DNA from: Planococcus sp. 107-1
GTDB taxonomy: Bacteria > Bacillota > Bacilli > Bacillales_A > Planococcaceae
NCBI RefSeq assembly: GCF_021513255.1
Contig: NZ_CP090977.1
Span: 1,798,001 to 1,862,000 of the forward strand
Direction: 5' to 3'
Length of the DNA stretch: 64,000 nt
Below are positions 18,374 through 27,080 of the stretch, in pieces. The notes under the pieces are model-generated. The model saw nothing but the letters and a program-made list of their open reading frames with translations, searched no databases and was not told the origin of the DNA. The translations under genes were made by a program, and so were the position numbers. Positions within the stretch are counted from its first letter, which is position 1. The number at the start of each line of letters is the position of its first letter.

Positions 18374-19144
18374 TTACCGGATAAATCCGCCTTCCGAATG
18401 AATGATCTGTCCTGTAATCCATTCCGCATCGGGACTTGCGAGAAACTGGACCAATTTGGCCGCATCATGAGGTTTGCCGAGTCTGCCAAAAGGAAACCGC
18501 TCTTTTAAGTGCTCTTTCAAGTTTTCGTCCATCCAGCCCGTGTCCGTCGGTCCTGGATTGATAGCATTGACTGTGATGCCAAGAGCTGCAGTTTCCGCCG
18601 CCAACGTAATGGTCATGGCATCTATCGCTCCTTTTGTCGAGGCATAGGCCAGTTCACCTGGCATTGCCCCTTGAAACTGGCCGGAACTAAGATTGATGAT
18701 GCGCCCGCCTGTTTTTTTCTTAAAAGACTTAGCGAATTGACTGCATAAAAGTGCCGTTCCCCGCATATTCACTGCGTAATGGCGGTCCCATACTTCAGCG
18801 GTCAACTCGGTAAAATGGCCGGTAGTTGAGTAAGCGGCGTTGTTGATTAAAATATCAGGAGAACCCATTTCACGAACAACTATCTCCATTAAAATGGCCG
18901 CCGCATCGGGCTGCGCTAGATCCAACTCCAGCGCTTTCGCTTTTACCCCGATTTTTTTCAGTTCCTCTAGCAGCCTCTGCGGCTCATTCGCTTCGATTCC
19001 CCAAGGCATTTCCTGATCATAAGCTGTCCAATAAGTAAAAAACAGATCGCAGCCATTTCTGGCAAGTTCCAGGCAGATGGCTGCACCGATTCCATCGAGT
19101 CGGCTCGCACCAGTCACGATCGCTGTTTTTCCTTTGAGTTTCAT
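18374..19144 (-). CDS. SDR family oxidoreductase
   Basis: A 256-residue short-chain dehydrogenase/reductase. The cofactor loop is TGASRLDGIG (a slightly expanded TGxxxGxG), followed by NNAAYS, the catalytic Ser in INLSSGQ and YASTK as the YxxxK pair, and INPGPTDTGW near the C-terminus. The residues after the second strand do not clearly fix NADH or NADPH preference. The start overlaps the stop of the upstream Nudix gene by one base (TAATG), so the two are co-translated. It resembles 3-oxoacyl-ACP reductase-like SDRs, but the substrate is unknown. Confidence 0.9.
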   Translation of the reverse strand: MKLKGKTAIVTGASRLDGIGAAICLELARNGCDLFFTYWTAYDQEMPWGIEANEPQRLLEELKKIGVKAKALELDLAQPDAAAILMEIVVREMGSPDILINNAAYSTTGHFTELTAEVWDRHYAVNMRGTALLCSQFAKSFKKKTGGRIINLSSGQFQGAMPGELAYASTKGAIDAMTITLAAETAALGITVNAINPGPTDTGWMDENLKEHLKERFPFGRLGKPHDAAKLVQFLASPDAEWITGQIIHSEGGFIR

Positions 19145-19677
19145 TAAATCACCCCTTCCGAATTCTGTTGGCGCAAGTATGGCATAATCTGGTGCCGATT
19201 CACCTGGAACCGGTCCCAGATCCTTGATACGACAAGCCCTTGTTGAACCATTTCTTCAAACTCTGCCAAAGTCACCAGTTTTGCGCCGCAAACTTCACCG
19301 GGCTGCAAGATTAGGTCTTCAGGTTGAATCGCTGTCTTTCTTTTCCATACGTAGCTATCCAAGAAATAATTGCCGTATTTCATTTCCCCAAGCAGTTGCA
19401 GCTCTTCTTCCCCCGCAACAAGCCCTGTCTCTTCCTCGAGTTCACGCAGTGCTCCTTTTAGGCTCGATTCACCTGAAGTCACGGAGCCTCCGGTCGTTTC
19501 CCAAAGGAGCGGATACGTTTTTGCCGCATCCCTTTGAGTCAAGAGAATTCGGCCATCCGCGTTCACGGTTAAAATTTCCACGACCACATGATATTCTCCT
19601 GACTGCTGTGCTTTTCCCCTTGTATGTAATTTACCTATCGGTTTTCTCCGCTCATCTACTAAATCCCAAACTTCCAT
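19144..19677 (-). CDS. Nudix hydrolase (isopentenyl-diphosphate isomerase-like subgroup)
   Basis: 177 residues with a complete Nudix box, GSVTSGE followed by seven residues and RELEEETG (about residues 61-83). The opening EVWDLVDERRKPIGKLHTRG is the typical start of the IDI-like/YfcD-type Nudix group, which hydrolyse nucleoside diphosphate derivatives. It leads a two-gene unit with the SDR gene by a 1-bp overlap. Substrate not predictable. Confidence 0.9.
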   Translation of the reverse strand: MEVWDLVDERRKPIGKLHTRGKAQQSGEYHVVVEILTVNADGRILLTQRDAAKTYPLLWETTGGSVTSGESSLKGALRELEEETGLVAGEEELQLLGEMKYGNYFLDSYVWKRKTAIQPEDLILQPGEVCGAKLVTLAEFEEMVQQGLVVSRIWDRFQVNRHQIMPYLRQQNSEGVI

Positions 19678-19726
19678 CCTATCTCCTCTTTCTATGGTTT
19701 CCTTACTAATAGGTGAGTGGCTTCAT

Positions 19727-20164
19727 CTATAGTTTCAAGCTCATGGAAACAGTTCTCGTTTTGAATCCCAGATGTTCATATAGTTTCACCGCTGGATTAT
19801 CGGCTTTCGCACTAAGGCGCACTTCCGTATAGCCTTCTTGTTGAAAATAGGTGAAAGCTGCCTCCATTAAAGATTTGGAATATCCTTTCCCTCTGAATTC
19901 CTTTAACACAAATAATTCATAGATAAAACCATTTCTTATTTCAGTGAATGGGTCCTTACTTGTCCCCAAGAGAATCCACCCCAAAAGCTGTTCTCCTTCT
20001 GCCGCCGCTAAGTAAAAGCATCCCTTATCCAACAACGGCTGCACAAGCAGTTTGATTTTCTCATCAGTGGGCATGACCTCTCCCATCGTGCCATCGTATA
20101 TGGCTTGAGGTGAGAGCGATAGGATCGTTTCCATTAGAATATCATTCGGTTTCTTTATCTCCAT
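19727..20164 (-). CDS. GNAT family N-acetyltransferase
   Basis: A 145-residue single-domain acetyltransferase. The acetyl-CoA loop reads FRGKGYSKSLMEAA, the R/QxxGxG/A type, and the C-terminal VKLYEHLGFKTRT is typical of the GNAT fold. It is monocistronic and divergent from the HTH gene to its right. Substrate unknown. Confidence 0.88.
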   Translation of the reverse strand: MEIKKPNDILMETILSLSPQAIYDGTMGEVMPTDEKIKLLVQPLLDKGCFYLAAAEGEQLLGWILLGTSKDPFTEIRNGFIYELFVLKEFRGKGYSKSLMEAAFTYFQQEGYTEVRLSAKADNPAVKLYEHLGFKTRTVSMSLKL

Positions 20165-20333
20165 TTTGTTCCCCCCTTATAGTCGCTGGTTTGCGTTTTT
20201 TCACTTATTAAATATACCAAATAAAACCAAGATCTAATATTCCAACTAAACTATCTTTCTGACAAAACTACTTAGTCTACTCTTTTCTGATTGACTGATC
20301 ATGTCCTATTTACCTCTTAATGCAACGGTTAAG

Positions 20334-20378
20334 TTGACATTTCAATGAATTGATGTAATATATAAATTACATATGTAA
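20334..20378 (+). promoter_or_regulatory. promoter and palindromic operator of the XRE regulator
   Basis: TTGACA at 20334-20339, a 16-bp spacer and TAATAT at 20356-20361 give a good sigma-A promoter. A perfect 12-bp palindrome, TTACATATGTAA, follows at 20367-20378 around the expected start of transcription, a natural site for autoregulation. Confidence 0.6.
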
Positions 20379-20407
20379 GATATATATTGCAAAGTGCAGG
20401 TGAAGAG

Positions 20408-20602
20408 ATGAAAAACAGAGTGAAGTATACACGGATGGAATTGGCAATTACTCAAGAGCAGCTGGCTAAGCGGGTCGGTGCAACGAGGCAAACCATTGGA
20501 TTAATTGAGAAAGGGGAATACAATCCCAGCCTTCATCTTTGCATAGCGATATCGAAAGAGCTGGGGAAAACACTGGACGAATTATTTTGGGAGGTCGATT
20601 GA
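20408..20602 (+). CDS. small XRE/YgzD-type HTH transcriptional regulator
   Basis: A 64-residue single-domain Cro/C1-type helix-turn-helix protein (LAITQEQLAKRVGATRQTIG as helices 2 and 3, then IEKGEYNPSL). The start is the ATG at 20408 with AGGTGA just upstream; a TTG at 20387 is in frame but lacks a ribosome site. Such stand-alone regulators commonly sit next to a small membrane protein gene, as here (2 bp to the next start). It probably controls its own operon. Confidence 0.92.
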   Translation: MKNRVKYTRMELAITQEQLAKRVGATRQTIGLIEKGEYNPSLHLCIAISKELGKTLDELFWEVD

Positions 20603-20604
20603 TC

Positions 20605-21060
20605 ATGAAAACGTGGATATCCTTTTTATTGCCGGAAGACGAATATAAGGAGAAAAAGATTTTTCACTTTTTCGCAGAAGGAGCGATCCTTCTTTTCTTA
20701 GCCCTTATTGTTTCGCTCATTTGCAGCCGATTTATCAATTTTGATACGGAAACGATCTTATTCCTCCATATCGCATTATTCGCAGTTTATGTTTTAGGCA
20801 GATATGTCCTGTCCGGAATTGAATTCACCGCTATCGCAACGGAACGGGAGTACAAGAAAGAACGGAAAGTCATTGTCATTAAATCAGTCGGTTTTGTCGT
20901 CATCTTTATCTTCGGCTATTCATTTTTAAGTGGATTCCCTAGCAGCCTCAGTGAATGGCTAAACATCTTAGCGGTTCCACTATTAGCAGGGATGTTCCTG
21001 TTTTCCATCAACTATATTTCTTTGAAACGTTCCTATCATAAAAACAAAGAATTGACTTAA
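20605..21060 (+). CDS. membrane protein co-transcribed with XRE regulator
   Basis: A 151-residue protein with four predicted helices (about residues 28-45, 53-70, 92-112 and 117-135) and charged ends. The ATG at 20605 has GGGAGGT nine bases upstream, inside the end of the regulator gene. It resembles the DUF3796/DUF2178-like membrane proteins that accompany YgzD-type regulators, but I cannot assign a function. A terminator follows. Confidence 0.8.
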   Translation: MKTWISFLLPEDEYKEKKIFHFFAEGAILLFLALIVSLICSRFINFDTETILFLHIALFAVYVLGRYVLSGIEFTAIATEREYKKERKVIVIKSVGFVVIFIFGYSFLSGFPSSLSEWLNILAVPLLAGMFLFSINYISLKRSYHKNKELT

Positions 21061-21082
21061 ATGGAAAAGGCCGTTAAACTAA

Positions 21083-21127
21083 AAAACCTTCAGTACAGTA
21101 TCCAAAAGATATCGTCTTGAAGGTTTT
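21083..21127. terminator. terminator after the XRE operon
   Basis: AAAACCTTCA (21083-21092) pairs with TGAAGGTTTT (21118-21127) around a 25-base loop. Confidence 0.75.
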
Positions 21128-21217
21128 GCGTATTTAAACCTTTATTTTCTATTAATAAAGAAGCGTTTTTAATAAGACTGAGAAACTGATACTTTGCCAT
21201 TTTGAAGCAATTAGGCG

Positions 21218-21511
21218 TTATTCTTTCAGCCAGTAGGAAGAGCCGTCTTTGTTCCGATCCAAAAATCCGTATTCAATCAAATATCTTCGGATTGATACAT
21301 AATCGTGGTATACCTTCTTTAAAATTTCATTCATTTCATTTTCTGAGTACATTCTATGAGGCTCGAACTGCGCAGCAATAAACTCCAATAGAATCAGCTT
21401 CTTTTTCTCCTTGCTCGGAAACACTTCAATACGGTTAGTGAAATCACCTTTGAAATAATTCGTTAAAACCTTCTCTTTTACTTCTGCCGAAATCTCATTG
21501 TTTTGATTCAT
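21218..21511 (-). CDS. DUF2087 domain protein
   Basis: A 97-residue protein matching the DUF2087 pattern (LTNYFKGDFTNRIEVFPSKE, then KKLILLEFIAAQFEP, then DYVSIRRYLIEYGFLDR). This is a small nucleic-acid-associated-like domain often fused to ArsR or other HTH domains. Here it stands alone with a good start. Function unknown. Confidence 0.85.
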   Translation of the reverse strand: MNQNNEISAEVKEKVLTNYFKGDFTNRIEVFPSKEKKKLILLEFIAAQFEPHRMYSENEMNEILKKVYHDYVSIRRYLIEYGFLDRNKDGSSYWLKE

Positions 21512-21588
21512 CCATTTACTCCTTTGTTGAAGTATTTCCAGTAGCTGACTAGCATATTAGAAAAATTGCTTTATCACCATGAACAGCT

Positions 21589-22032
21589 TTATATGGCATT
21601 CAAATCGGATTGCCGTTTCTTGACTTCATTTATGGAAAGATACAATGCATAATTTCCGTAGCTGAGCGTAGCATTTAAAAATAGGTTCAATTGTTCTTGG
21701 GATCGCACTTTTATCGTCAAATGGTAGCAGCCTTCTCCGGAAACCCGGTGTGCTTCAACCACTTCCTGCCGTTCGTTGAGAAAGTCAATGAACTTTCCGT
21801 GGCCGACTGTTTCCATATAAATGATAACAAAAGCGGTATAGGGTAGGCCAAGCTTCAATTCATCTACCACAAGCGAATAAGCTTTTATAACACCGCTGTC
21901 CTCCATCTTTTTTATGCGGTTCCCGACAGCCTGGCCGGTCATGTGGATCTGTTCCCCCAGCTCTTTCCACTGAATACGTGAGTTTTCAGACAGCAAGCGG
22001 AGGATTTGAAAATCAATCGCATTAAGTTCCAT
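21589..22032 (-). CDS. Lrp/AsnC family transcriptional regulator
   Basis: A 147-residue feast/famine regulator: an N-terminal AsnC-type HTH (LDAxDFQILRLLSENSR-like start, QAVGNRIKKMEDSGVIKAYS wing) and a C-terminal RAM ligand domain (about 65-140). The start is the ATG at 22032 with AAAGGA seven bases upstream, in preference to a TTG at 22038. It is divergent from the isochorismatase-like hydrolase, and the shared region contains a CCACT...AGTGG inverted repeat (about 22084-22102) that could be its site. It probably controls the hydrolase gene. Confidence 0.9.
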   Translation of the reverse strand: MELNAIDFQILRLLSENSRIQWKELGEQIHMTGQAVGNRIKKMEDSGVIKAYSLVVDELKLGLPYTAFVIIYMETVGHGKFIDFLNERQEVVEAHRVSGEGCYHLTIKVRSQEQLNLFLNATLSYGNYALYLSINEVKKRQSDLNAI

Positions 22033-22150
22033 ATTCAATTCCTTTCATGATGAAATGATTTAGTGAAAAAGTGCTTCATCAGCCACTCGATAATTCAGTG
22101 GAACGTGTATATCATTCAAGTGTACCCAAAATTATGAATGAGGTGGAAAA

Positions 22151-22696
22151 ATGAGCACAGCATTGATCGTTGTCGATATACAAAATGATTATTTTCCGAA
22201 TGGAAAGATGGAACTGCACAACGCGGAAAACGCAGCTGCCAATGCGGCGAAAGTTTTGGAATGGTTTAGAACAAACCAAAAAGAGAATATTTTTCATGTT
22301 CAGCATCTGGCAAGCAATCCCGCAATGGGCTTCTTCCTTCCGGATACCGATGGCGCTGAAATCCACGAAATTGTTCAGCCTTTAGAAAACGAAAGCATTA
22401 TTACGAAACATTTCGCGAACAGCTTCCTCGAGACAGATCTGGAAAGCCGATTAAAAGAAAAAGGGATAACTAAACTTGTGGTTGTCGGCATGATGACGCA
22501 TATGTGCATCGATGCAACTGTGCGCGCTGCCGTTGATCTGGGCTACGAAACGACTTTGATCGAGGATGCCTGTGCGACCCGTGAGTTGATGTATCAAGAT
22601 AAAGTGGTGCCAGCTGAACAGGTACACTATGCGTTTATCGGCGCACTCCAAGGGATGTATGCCGAAATAACATCTACCGAAGAATTCTTGAAATAA
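22151..22696 (+). CDS. isochorismatase family cysteine hydrolase
   Basis: A 181-residue hydrolase with the family triad: Asp9 in VVDIQNDYF, Lys in IITKHFANSF, and Cys in MMTHMCIDATVRAA. The group includes nicotinamidase, N-carbamoylsarcosine amidase and isochorismatase, and sequence alone does not choose between them. The ribosome site GAGGTGG precedes the ATG. It is single-gene, divergent from an Lrp-type regulator, and has a strong terminator. Confidence 0.92.
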   Translation: MSTALIVVDIQNDYFPNGKMELHNAENAAANAAKVLEWFRTNQKENIFHVQHLASNPAMGFFLPDTDGAEIHEIVQPLENESIITKHFANSFLETDLESRLKEKGITKLVVVGMMTHMCIDATVRAAVDLGYETTLIEDACATRELMYQDKVVPAEQVHYAFIGALQGMYAEITSTEEFLK

Positions 22697-22731
22697 TAAT
22701 CTTCATTCTGACAGAAATATTGGAAGCAATC

Positions 22732-22766
22732 AAAAAGGAAGCTTGTTCTACGCAAGCTTCCTTTTT
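22732..22766. terminator. terminator of the cysteine hydrolase gene
   Basis: A 14-bp perfect stem (AAAAAGGAAGCTTG with its complement) around 7 bases, ending in T6. Confidence 0.93.
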
Positions 22767-22850
22767 TGTTCTCCCATCGGTTGGATGATTTTTTTCGATA
22801 TTTTAAAGTTAAAACCATATTGACTTTATAAAAATTATTCTGTAAGCAAA

Positions 22851-23039
22851 TTATAATGCAAACATCCACGTTATATTAAATGTGATATAGACAGCTGAAA
22901 GCGTCAGCCAAAAAGTATTTGCAGAGGTATCCACATACTTATCTTTCTTTGTTTTTTTAATGATTGCTACTAAATTCAGGCAAAAAACGATAGCGAAAAT
23001 CGGGTTTAAAAAAAACCCTGCTTGAATCAAGAATTCCAT
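22851..23039 (-). CDS. small membrane protein, unknown
   Basis: 62 residues with two hydrophobic helices (about 5-26 and 43-60) joined by a Lys/Asp-rich loop. The ATG has AAGGGGTGG upstream. It is followed by the isochorismatase gene on the opposite strand and preceded by the M50-like gene on the same strand. Family not recognised. Confidence 0.6.
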   Translation of the reverse strand: MEFLIQAGFFLNPIFAIVFCLNLVAIIKKTKKDKYVDTSANTFWLTLSAVYITFNITWMFAL

Positions 23040-23128
23040 CTTGCCACCCCTTATTTGTGAATGCGATACGAGAGCCGCAATGCTTTTCTTCTGTAGAATT
23101 AAATGGACAGCTTTTTCAATGCTGTTTA

Positions 23129-23635
23129 TTAAGAAACGGGGTTGCGTTGTTTCCGATTTTCTTTGATCAAGTTCATGAGCTGCAAACCGTCACTCGGTCC
23201 ACCGCCTAAAAAACGGGGGTAATTAAATGGAATTAAAGGCGTAGCGAACAGAAAAAAGCTAGCGCCTGCAAGATTAATAAGAATATTGCCAGCTACACCT
23301 GGAAAATAGGCTGAAGCCATATATAGTAGAACAAAACCTATTAGTGAAGCTACTGGTCCGCCTAAAAGGAAGAAGGACCTTTGTTTAAATGACGCAAGCG
23401 GAAGTTCTTGCCAATTTGATTGTCTGCAGAATCCGTTTAGCGCTACAGTCAGATAACAGGTAATTCTCCCAAGCTTCAATTTCAACTTTTTCTCTTTGCT
23501 TGATGAACCCATAAAAATTTCTGCCTTTGCTTTTTTATTCAACAAGATTGTGGCAATGGCATGTCCCATCTCATGCATAAAAATCGCAGTAGAAAAAATC
23601 AGCAAAACTAAAATGATTTCAAGTAGCATTCCCAA
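23129..23635 (-). CDS. M50-like site-2 protease family membrane protein
   Basis: A 168-residue membrane protein with the zinc motif HEMGH (HExxH) in its first helix at about residue 22 and further helices around 85-105 and 110-130. A GPSDG segment near residue 150 takes the place of the second metal motif (usually NxxPxxxxDG) and supplies the Asp-Gly. The start is TTG at 23635, with GAGGAG eight bases upstream. It is shorter than typical RseP/SpoIVFB proteins and lacks PDZ or CBS domains; it resembles small M50 proteins of unknown role. Confidence 0.8.
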   Translation of the reverse strand: MGMLLEIILVLLIFSTAIFMHEMGHAIATILLNKKAKAEIFMGSSSKEKKLKLKLGRITCYLTVALNGFCRQSNWQELPLASFKQRSFFLLGGPVASLIGFVLLYMASAYFPGVAGNILINLAGASFFLFATPLIPFNYPRFLGGGPSDGLQLMNLIKENRKQRNPVS

Positions 23636-23741
23636 TACCGTTTCTCCTCTTCTTTAAATTAATTGCACTTCTTTTTAAACTCAAATGCGGGTTAAATATC
23701 ATAGAATATATAATCGAATTTTTAAAATTATCCATTTAATT

Positions 23742-23831
23742 TTACCATTTATTATCATTTAATCCAGCCCTTTCTAAGTATTTCCTCATCAAAAAAATTA
23801 GGGTAGTGATCAGCAATCCAATTGAATTCAT
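23742..23831 (-). CDS. possible 29-residue single-helix membrane peptide
   Basis: A short frame from ATG at 23831 to TAA at 23742 encodes one hydrophobic segment (IGLLITTLIFLM) followed by a basic/acidic tail. The nearest ribosome-like GAGGAG lies 13 bases upstream, which is longer than usual. This is a small-ORF candidate only. Confidence 0.25.
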   Translation of the reverse strand: MNSIGLLITTLIFLMRKYLERAGLNDNKW

Positions 23832-23855
23832 TTACGGATCAGTTTCTCCTCTATT

Positions 23856-23893
23856 AAAAAAAAAAGAAACAGCTTAAGAAAGCCGTTTCTTTT
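23856..23893. terminator. terminator
   Basis: AAAGAAAC...GTTTCTTT arms with A10 on the left and T4 on the right. It can end the VOC gene on the minus strand. Confidence 0.7.
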
Positions 23894-23928
23894 ATACGAA
23901 TATTTACTTTATTGATTTTCAAAAGCCT

Positions 23929-24378
23929 TTATACAAAACCATCTAAGAATTTGCTTGCCTCACCGTTGAATTTCCATATCACTCCAAACCGGTCAACCAG
24001 CATGCCGAAACTGTCGGACCATGGCGTAGATGATAATGGCATAATTACAGTGCCTTTTTCTGACAACGCTTGAAAGATAGAGCGGTTCTCATCCGGAGAT
24101 CCGTCAATTAAGCTTATTAAAATTGCGTTTCCTTTCAATAGCGGACCAGTCACAGCTTGCATACTTGGCAGAACATCGGAGAGCATTAAGGTATTGCCGA
24201 AAAATTCGACGCTTGCTTCCATAATCATATTTTGTTCTTCTTCCGTCAATGGTAAATTCGGATTCGGACCAAGTGCACTGAACCGAACTTTCTTCACTTT
24301 TGCTGCCAGCGCTTTTTCGTAAAAAGATAATGCTTCTTCTGCCTTGCCTTCGAATTGTAAATAAGCGATTGTTTTCAT
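23929..24378 (-). CDS. VOC family protein (PhnB/YjdN-like)
   Basis: A 149-residue vicinal-oxygen-chelate fold protein of the PhnB-like group: IAYLQFEGKAEEALSFYEKA at the start and the closing DRFGVIWKFN. The group's enzymatic role is mostly unknown, and the metal ligands are only partly conserved. It is divergent from a WYL-domain regulator, with an operator-like palindrome between them, so it is probably the regulator's target. Confidence 0.88.
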   Translation of the reverse strand: MKTIAYLQFEGKAEEALSFYEKALAAKVKKVRFSALGPNPNLPLTEEEQNMIMEASVEFFGNTLMLSDVLPSMQAVTGPLLKGNAILISLIDGSPDENRSIFQALSEKGTVIMPLSSTPWSDSFGMLVDRFGVIWKFNGEASKFLDGFV

Positions 24379-24422
24379 ATTTCCTACCTCCCTTTTCTAT
24401 TCACAGTATAATTGGTTATAGG

Positions 24423-24438
24423 CGACAGCTATATGTCG
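24423..24438. promoter_or_regulatory. operator-like palindrome between VOC gene and WYL regulator
   Basis: CGACA-GCTATA-TGTCG, with flanking TATA on both sides, lies in the 75-bp divergent region and directly before the regulator's AGGAGG. Confidence 0.6.
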
Positions 24439-24454
24439 TATATAGGAGGTAATG

Positions 24455-25363
24455 ATGAAAAAAATTGAACGGCTCATTTCAATCGTCATGATTTTATTGC
24501 AAAAAGAAATTGTTTCCGCTTCTGAACTCAGCCGCTTATTTAATGTATCTAAGCGAACGATTCAACGCGATATGGAAAGCTTGAGCTATGCTAATATACC
24601 CGTCTATGCTGAATACGGGCCTGATGGCGGCTATGGATTGATGAACGAATACAAGTTTGACAAACGTTTGTTGAACAGCCAGGATTTGGAGAACATCCTT
24701 GTCTCTCTGGACGGCTATGACCAGCTCATCACGGATCCCGAAATTCAAGTGACCATTCAAAAAATTAAGGCGATGGCTAATGCTAATCTATCCGCAAACC
24801 TCGACCTGACATTCTATAATTGGACAGGTCGAAGTGAACTTAAGGAAAATCTCTCGTTTATCAAAGAAGCGATTGAAAAATCTTGGCTTATTAAATTTGA
24901 TTATATCGATCAACTTGGGAAAAGAACGGTTCGCTTAGTGGAACCTTATCGCCTTCACTTAAATGAGATGGATTGGTATCTCTCTGCATATTGCACCGAG
25001 CGCAGCGATTATCGAACGTTTAAACTTACGCGAATGATTGAAATGAAAAAGGAAGGATTGTTTAAGCCGAGGCTTGAAAATAGAGGGAAAACGACATTGA
25101 TGCAACGTGAATCACTTAAGAAAGTACAGGTAGAGCTCCTAATTGAAGCAGCCATCCGCGATCAGTTTATCGAAAGATATGGGCAAAGCTTAGTCACGGA
25201 AATATCGGCTGATTCCTATCTGGTGGAAATTGAACTGCCTGAAAATCATTTTGCCTACCAGTTTCTAGCAGGGTTTGGAAACAAATTGAAAATTCTCAAG
25301 CCCCAAACTTTCGTCGAGAAATACCTTCATTTTTTAGAAGAAACAATCGGCTTATACAAATAA
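24455..25363 (+). CDS. HTH-WYL domain transcriptional regulator (YafY type)
   Basis: A 302-residue regulator. The N-terminal DeoR/HTH_11 winged helix has SASELSRLFNVSKRTIQRDM. The central WYL domain (about 140-215) carries WLIKFDYID and VEPYRLHLNEMDWYLSAYC, and a WCX-type C-terminal extension follows. The ATG at 24455 is preferred because AGGAGG sits five bases upstream; the ATG at 24452 is too close. Family members sense small ligands through the WYL pocket and regulate neighbouring genes, here probably the divergent VOC gene. Confidence 0.9.
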   Translation: MKKIERLISIVMILLQKEIVSASELSRLFNVSKRTIQRDMESLSYANIPVYAEYGPDGGYGLMNEYKFDKRLLNSQDLENILVSLDGYDQLITDPEIQVTIQKIKAMANANLSANLDLTFYNWTGRSELKENLSFIKEAIEKSWLIKFDYIDQLGKRTVRLVEPYRLHLNEMDWYLSAYCTERSDYRTFKLTRMIEMKKEGLFKPRLENRGKTTLMQRESLKKVQVELLIEAAIRDQFIERYGQSLVTEISADSYLVEIELPENHFAYQFLAGFGNKLKILKPQTFVEKYLHFLEETIGLYK

Positions 25364-25592
25364 TTTATAGGTCTATTCGCTAATGATTTCAGGAGATAAA
25401 ACCCCAGTTCTGGCGTTTGTCTCCTTTGGCTTTGGATTTTGGCTATGAGTGCTTCCCTGGAAAGGCAAAATTCCCCACAAGTCCGGAGCACTGTTGGGGT
25501 TAAGAAATTTTTAGAATGAGTCGTTTTTTTAAACATCAGCTACATTCAAGTCCATCACGGCATTCCCTTCGTTCAGCATTTTGCTATTGCAT

Positions 25593-26054
25593 TCACTTTA
25601 TAATGGGCAGTTTTGATTGATGGACCCAATCCAAAATAAACCTCGCTTGATGGGCATTCAAATGCGGAAGTTCATCTGGAGAAAAGAACCGATGTTCCCG
25701 GCTTTCTTCTGCTTCTTGGATTAGCTCCCCTTTAAAATCTGTAGCATGAAAAATGATTTGCACACTAAAGATTTGATCGCCATTTCCATATTCAGCAAAA
25801 CCCTGTTCACCCGAATAAAGGCCGAACAGTTTTAAGTTTTCCACCTTCAAACCCGTTTCTTCGAAGGTTTCACGGAGCGCTGTTTCCTCGAAAGTTTCTC
25901 CCGGTTCCATGACTCCTCCCGGAATTCCCCAAACGTCTTTGTCTTTTCGGTGCTGCAGCAAAATTTGGCCATTTTCTTCGAGAATGATCCCGCAGCCTAT
26001 TGTCATCAGCATGCGAGAACCGATTAACTGCCGCATTTCTTGTATATAGTTCAT
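25593..26054 (-). CDS. Nudix hydrolase (MutT/ADP-ribose pyrophosphatase-like)
   Basis: A 153-residue Nudix enzyme. The box GGVMEPGE...RETFEETGLKV is complete, preceded by DVWGIPGG. The start is the ATG at 26054 with AGGAGG five bases upstream; the longer frame has no ribosome site. It stands alone. Substrate not predictable. Confidence 0.9.
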   Translation of the reverse strand: MNYIQEMRQLIGSRMLMTIGCGIILEENGQILLQHRKDKDVWGIPGGVMEPGETFEETALRETFEETGLKVENLKLFGLYSGEQGFAEYGNGDQIFSVQIIFHATDFKGELIQEAEESREHRFFSPDELPHLNAHQARFILDWVHQSKLPIIK

Positions 26055-26170
26055 AACTGCCTCCTGAAAATAATCGATTGTATTTAATTGAAATTGAAAA
26101 ACTAAACCTTGCAAGCTATAGGATTCTTACATGATCTCTCTTGTCAGTTCCACTCGGGTTCATAATTGAA

Positions 26171-26327
26171 TTAGTTTTTTCGTTGCGTTTTGCCTGTTAA
26201 CTGACCTGCAATCAGACCTAATAGCACATTGGTTACAATAAGTGCACTCATCGGTGTGTTCGAAACGATTAAGATTAAAGACAGAATACCGCTATTCCGG
26301 CAAATAAAAGAGCATTTGAAGTCATGC
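26171..26327 (-). pseudogene. small membrane protein gene, probably frameshifted
   Basis: From the ATG at 26327 (AAGGATG seven bases upstream) a frame begins MTSNALLFAGIAV. One base later the adjacent frame continues with a hydrophobic, small-residue-rich stretch (LILIVSNTPMSALIV, NVLLGLIAGQL) and a basic tail, ending at TAA 26171. Joined, they give about 51 residues with two helices. The shift must lie around 26281-26293. Family unknown. Confidence 0.4.
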
Positions 26328-26389
26328 AAACCATCCTTCCCGCAATTCTTTTTATTAGGTCCTAACTTATTGATTCTCTTCGGTATTAA

Positions 26390-26890
26390 TCAGCACCATA
26401 AATAATGAACAAAGCGCATTTTTTCACCATTCAACTCGAACTCTTCTTCACCAATACCAGTTTGTTTGAAACCATTCTTTTCTAATAATTTCATCGACGC
26501 CTTATTGACAGTTGTCGTCTTTCCACTGATTTTCTTTACAGGCAAATCGGATTGTATCAATAGGGTTAACGCTTGATTGCCGACTCCTTTTCCGATAGAG
26601 TCTTCGCCTATTCTAAATCCAATTTCTGCAATGCTATTTACTTTATCAATATCCACTAAGTTAATTCTTCCTAGAATTTTTCCAGCCTCATTTTTTATTA
26701 AATAAAAACTGGAAGAGCCTTTTTCTTGTTCCACTAATAATTTTTGAAGGCTTTCTGCAAAGCCTCTAAGAGTATAGTAGGCATGTCCCCGGCTTGGTAC
26801 CGATTTTTCAAAAAAAGCCCGATTTTCTGCTTCAAATTCAAGCAATGGTTCCGTGTCCATTCTGTTTAATAAATGCAAGGAGATTTCCAT
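26390..26890 (-). CDS. GNAT family N-acetyltransferase (RimJ/RimL-like)
   Basis: 166 residues with the layout of ribosomal-protein-type acetyltransferases: an LLxRMDTEPLLEFE-like start, IGKGVGNQALTLL as the acetyl-CoA loop, and TTVNKASMKLLEKNGFKQTG towards the end. Target unknown. It is monocistronic. Confidence 0.88.
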   Translation of the reverse strand: MEISLHLLNRMDTEPLLEFEAENRAFFEKSVPSRGHAYYTLRGFAESLQKLLVEQEKGSSSFYLIKNEAGKILGRINLVDIDKVNSIAEIGFRIGEDSIGKGVGNQALTLLIQSDLPVKKISGKTTTVNKASMKLLEKNGFKQTGIGEEEFELNGEKMRFVHYLWC

Positions 26891-27080
26891 TTTCAGTGCC
26901 CTCTTTTCTATTGGCGGTTGAATGATATAATCATTGTACCAATTATATCCAATAAGTTAATCAAAAAATTAAACTTTTCTTAATACTCACTATTGAATTG
27001 CAATGTATTCAATCCTCATTATTAAGAATCAAAGTGGTTATAAAATCCGATGACAAAGTTTTCTATGAGAAGGTGCTTTA

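Noticed and set aside
25327-25536. Possible small gene or mobile-element remnant
   Set aside because: The frame has no ribosome site and I could not recognise any transposase or terminal inverted repeat.
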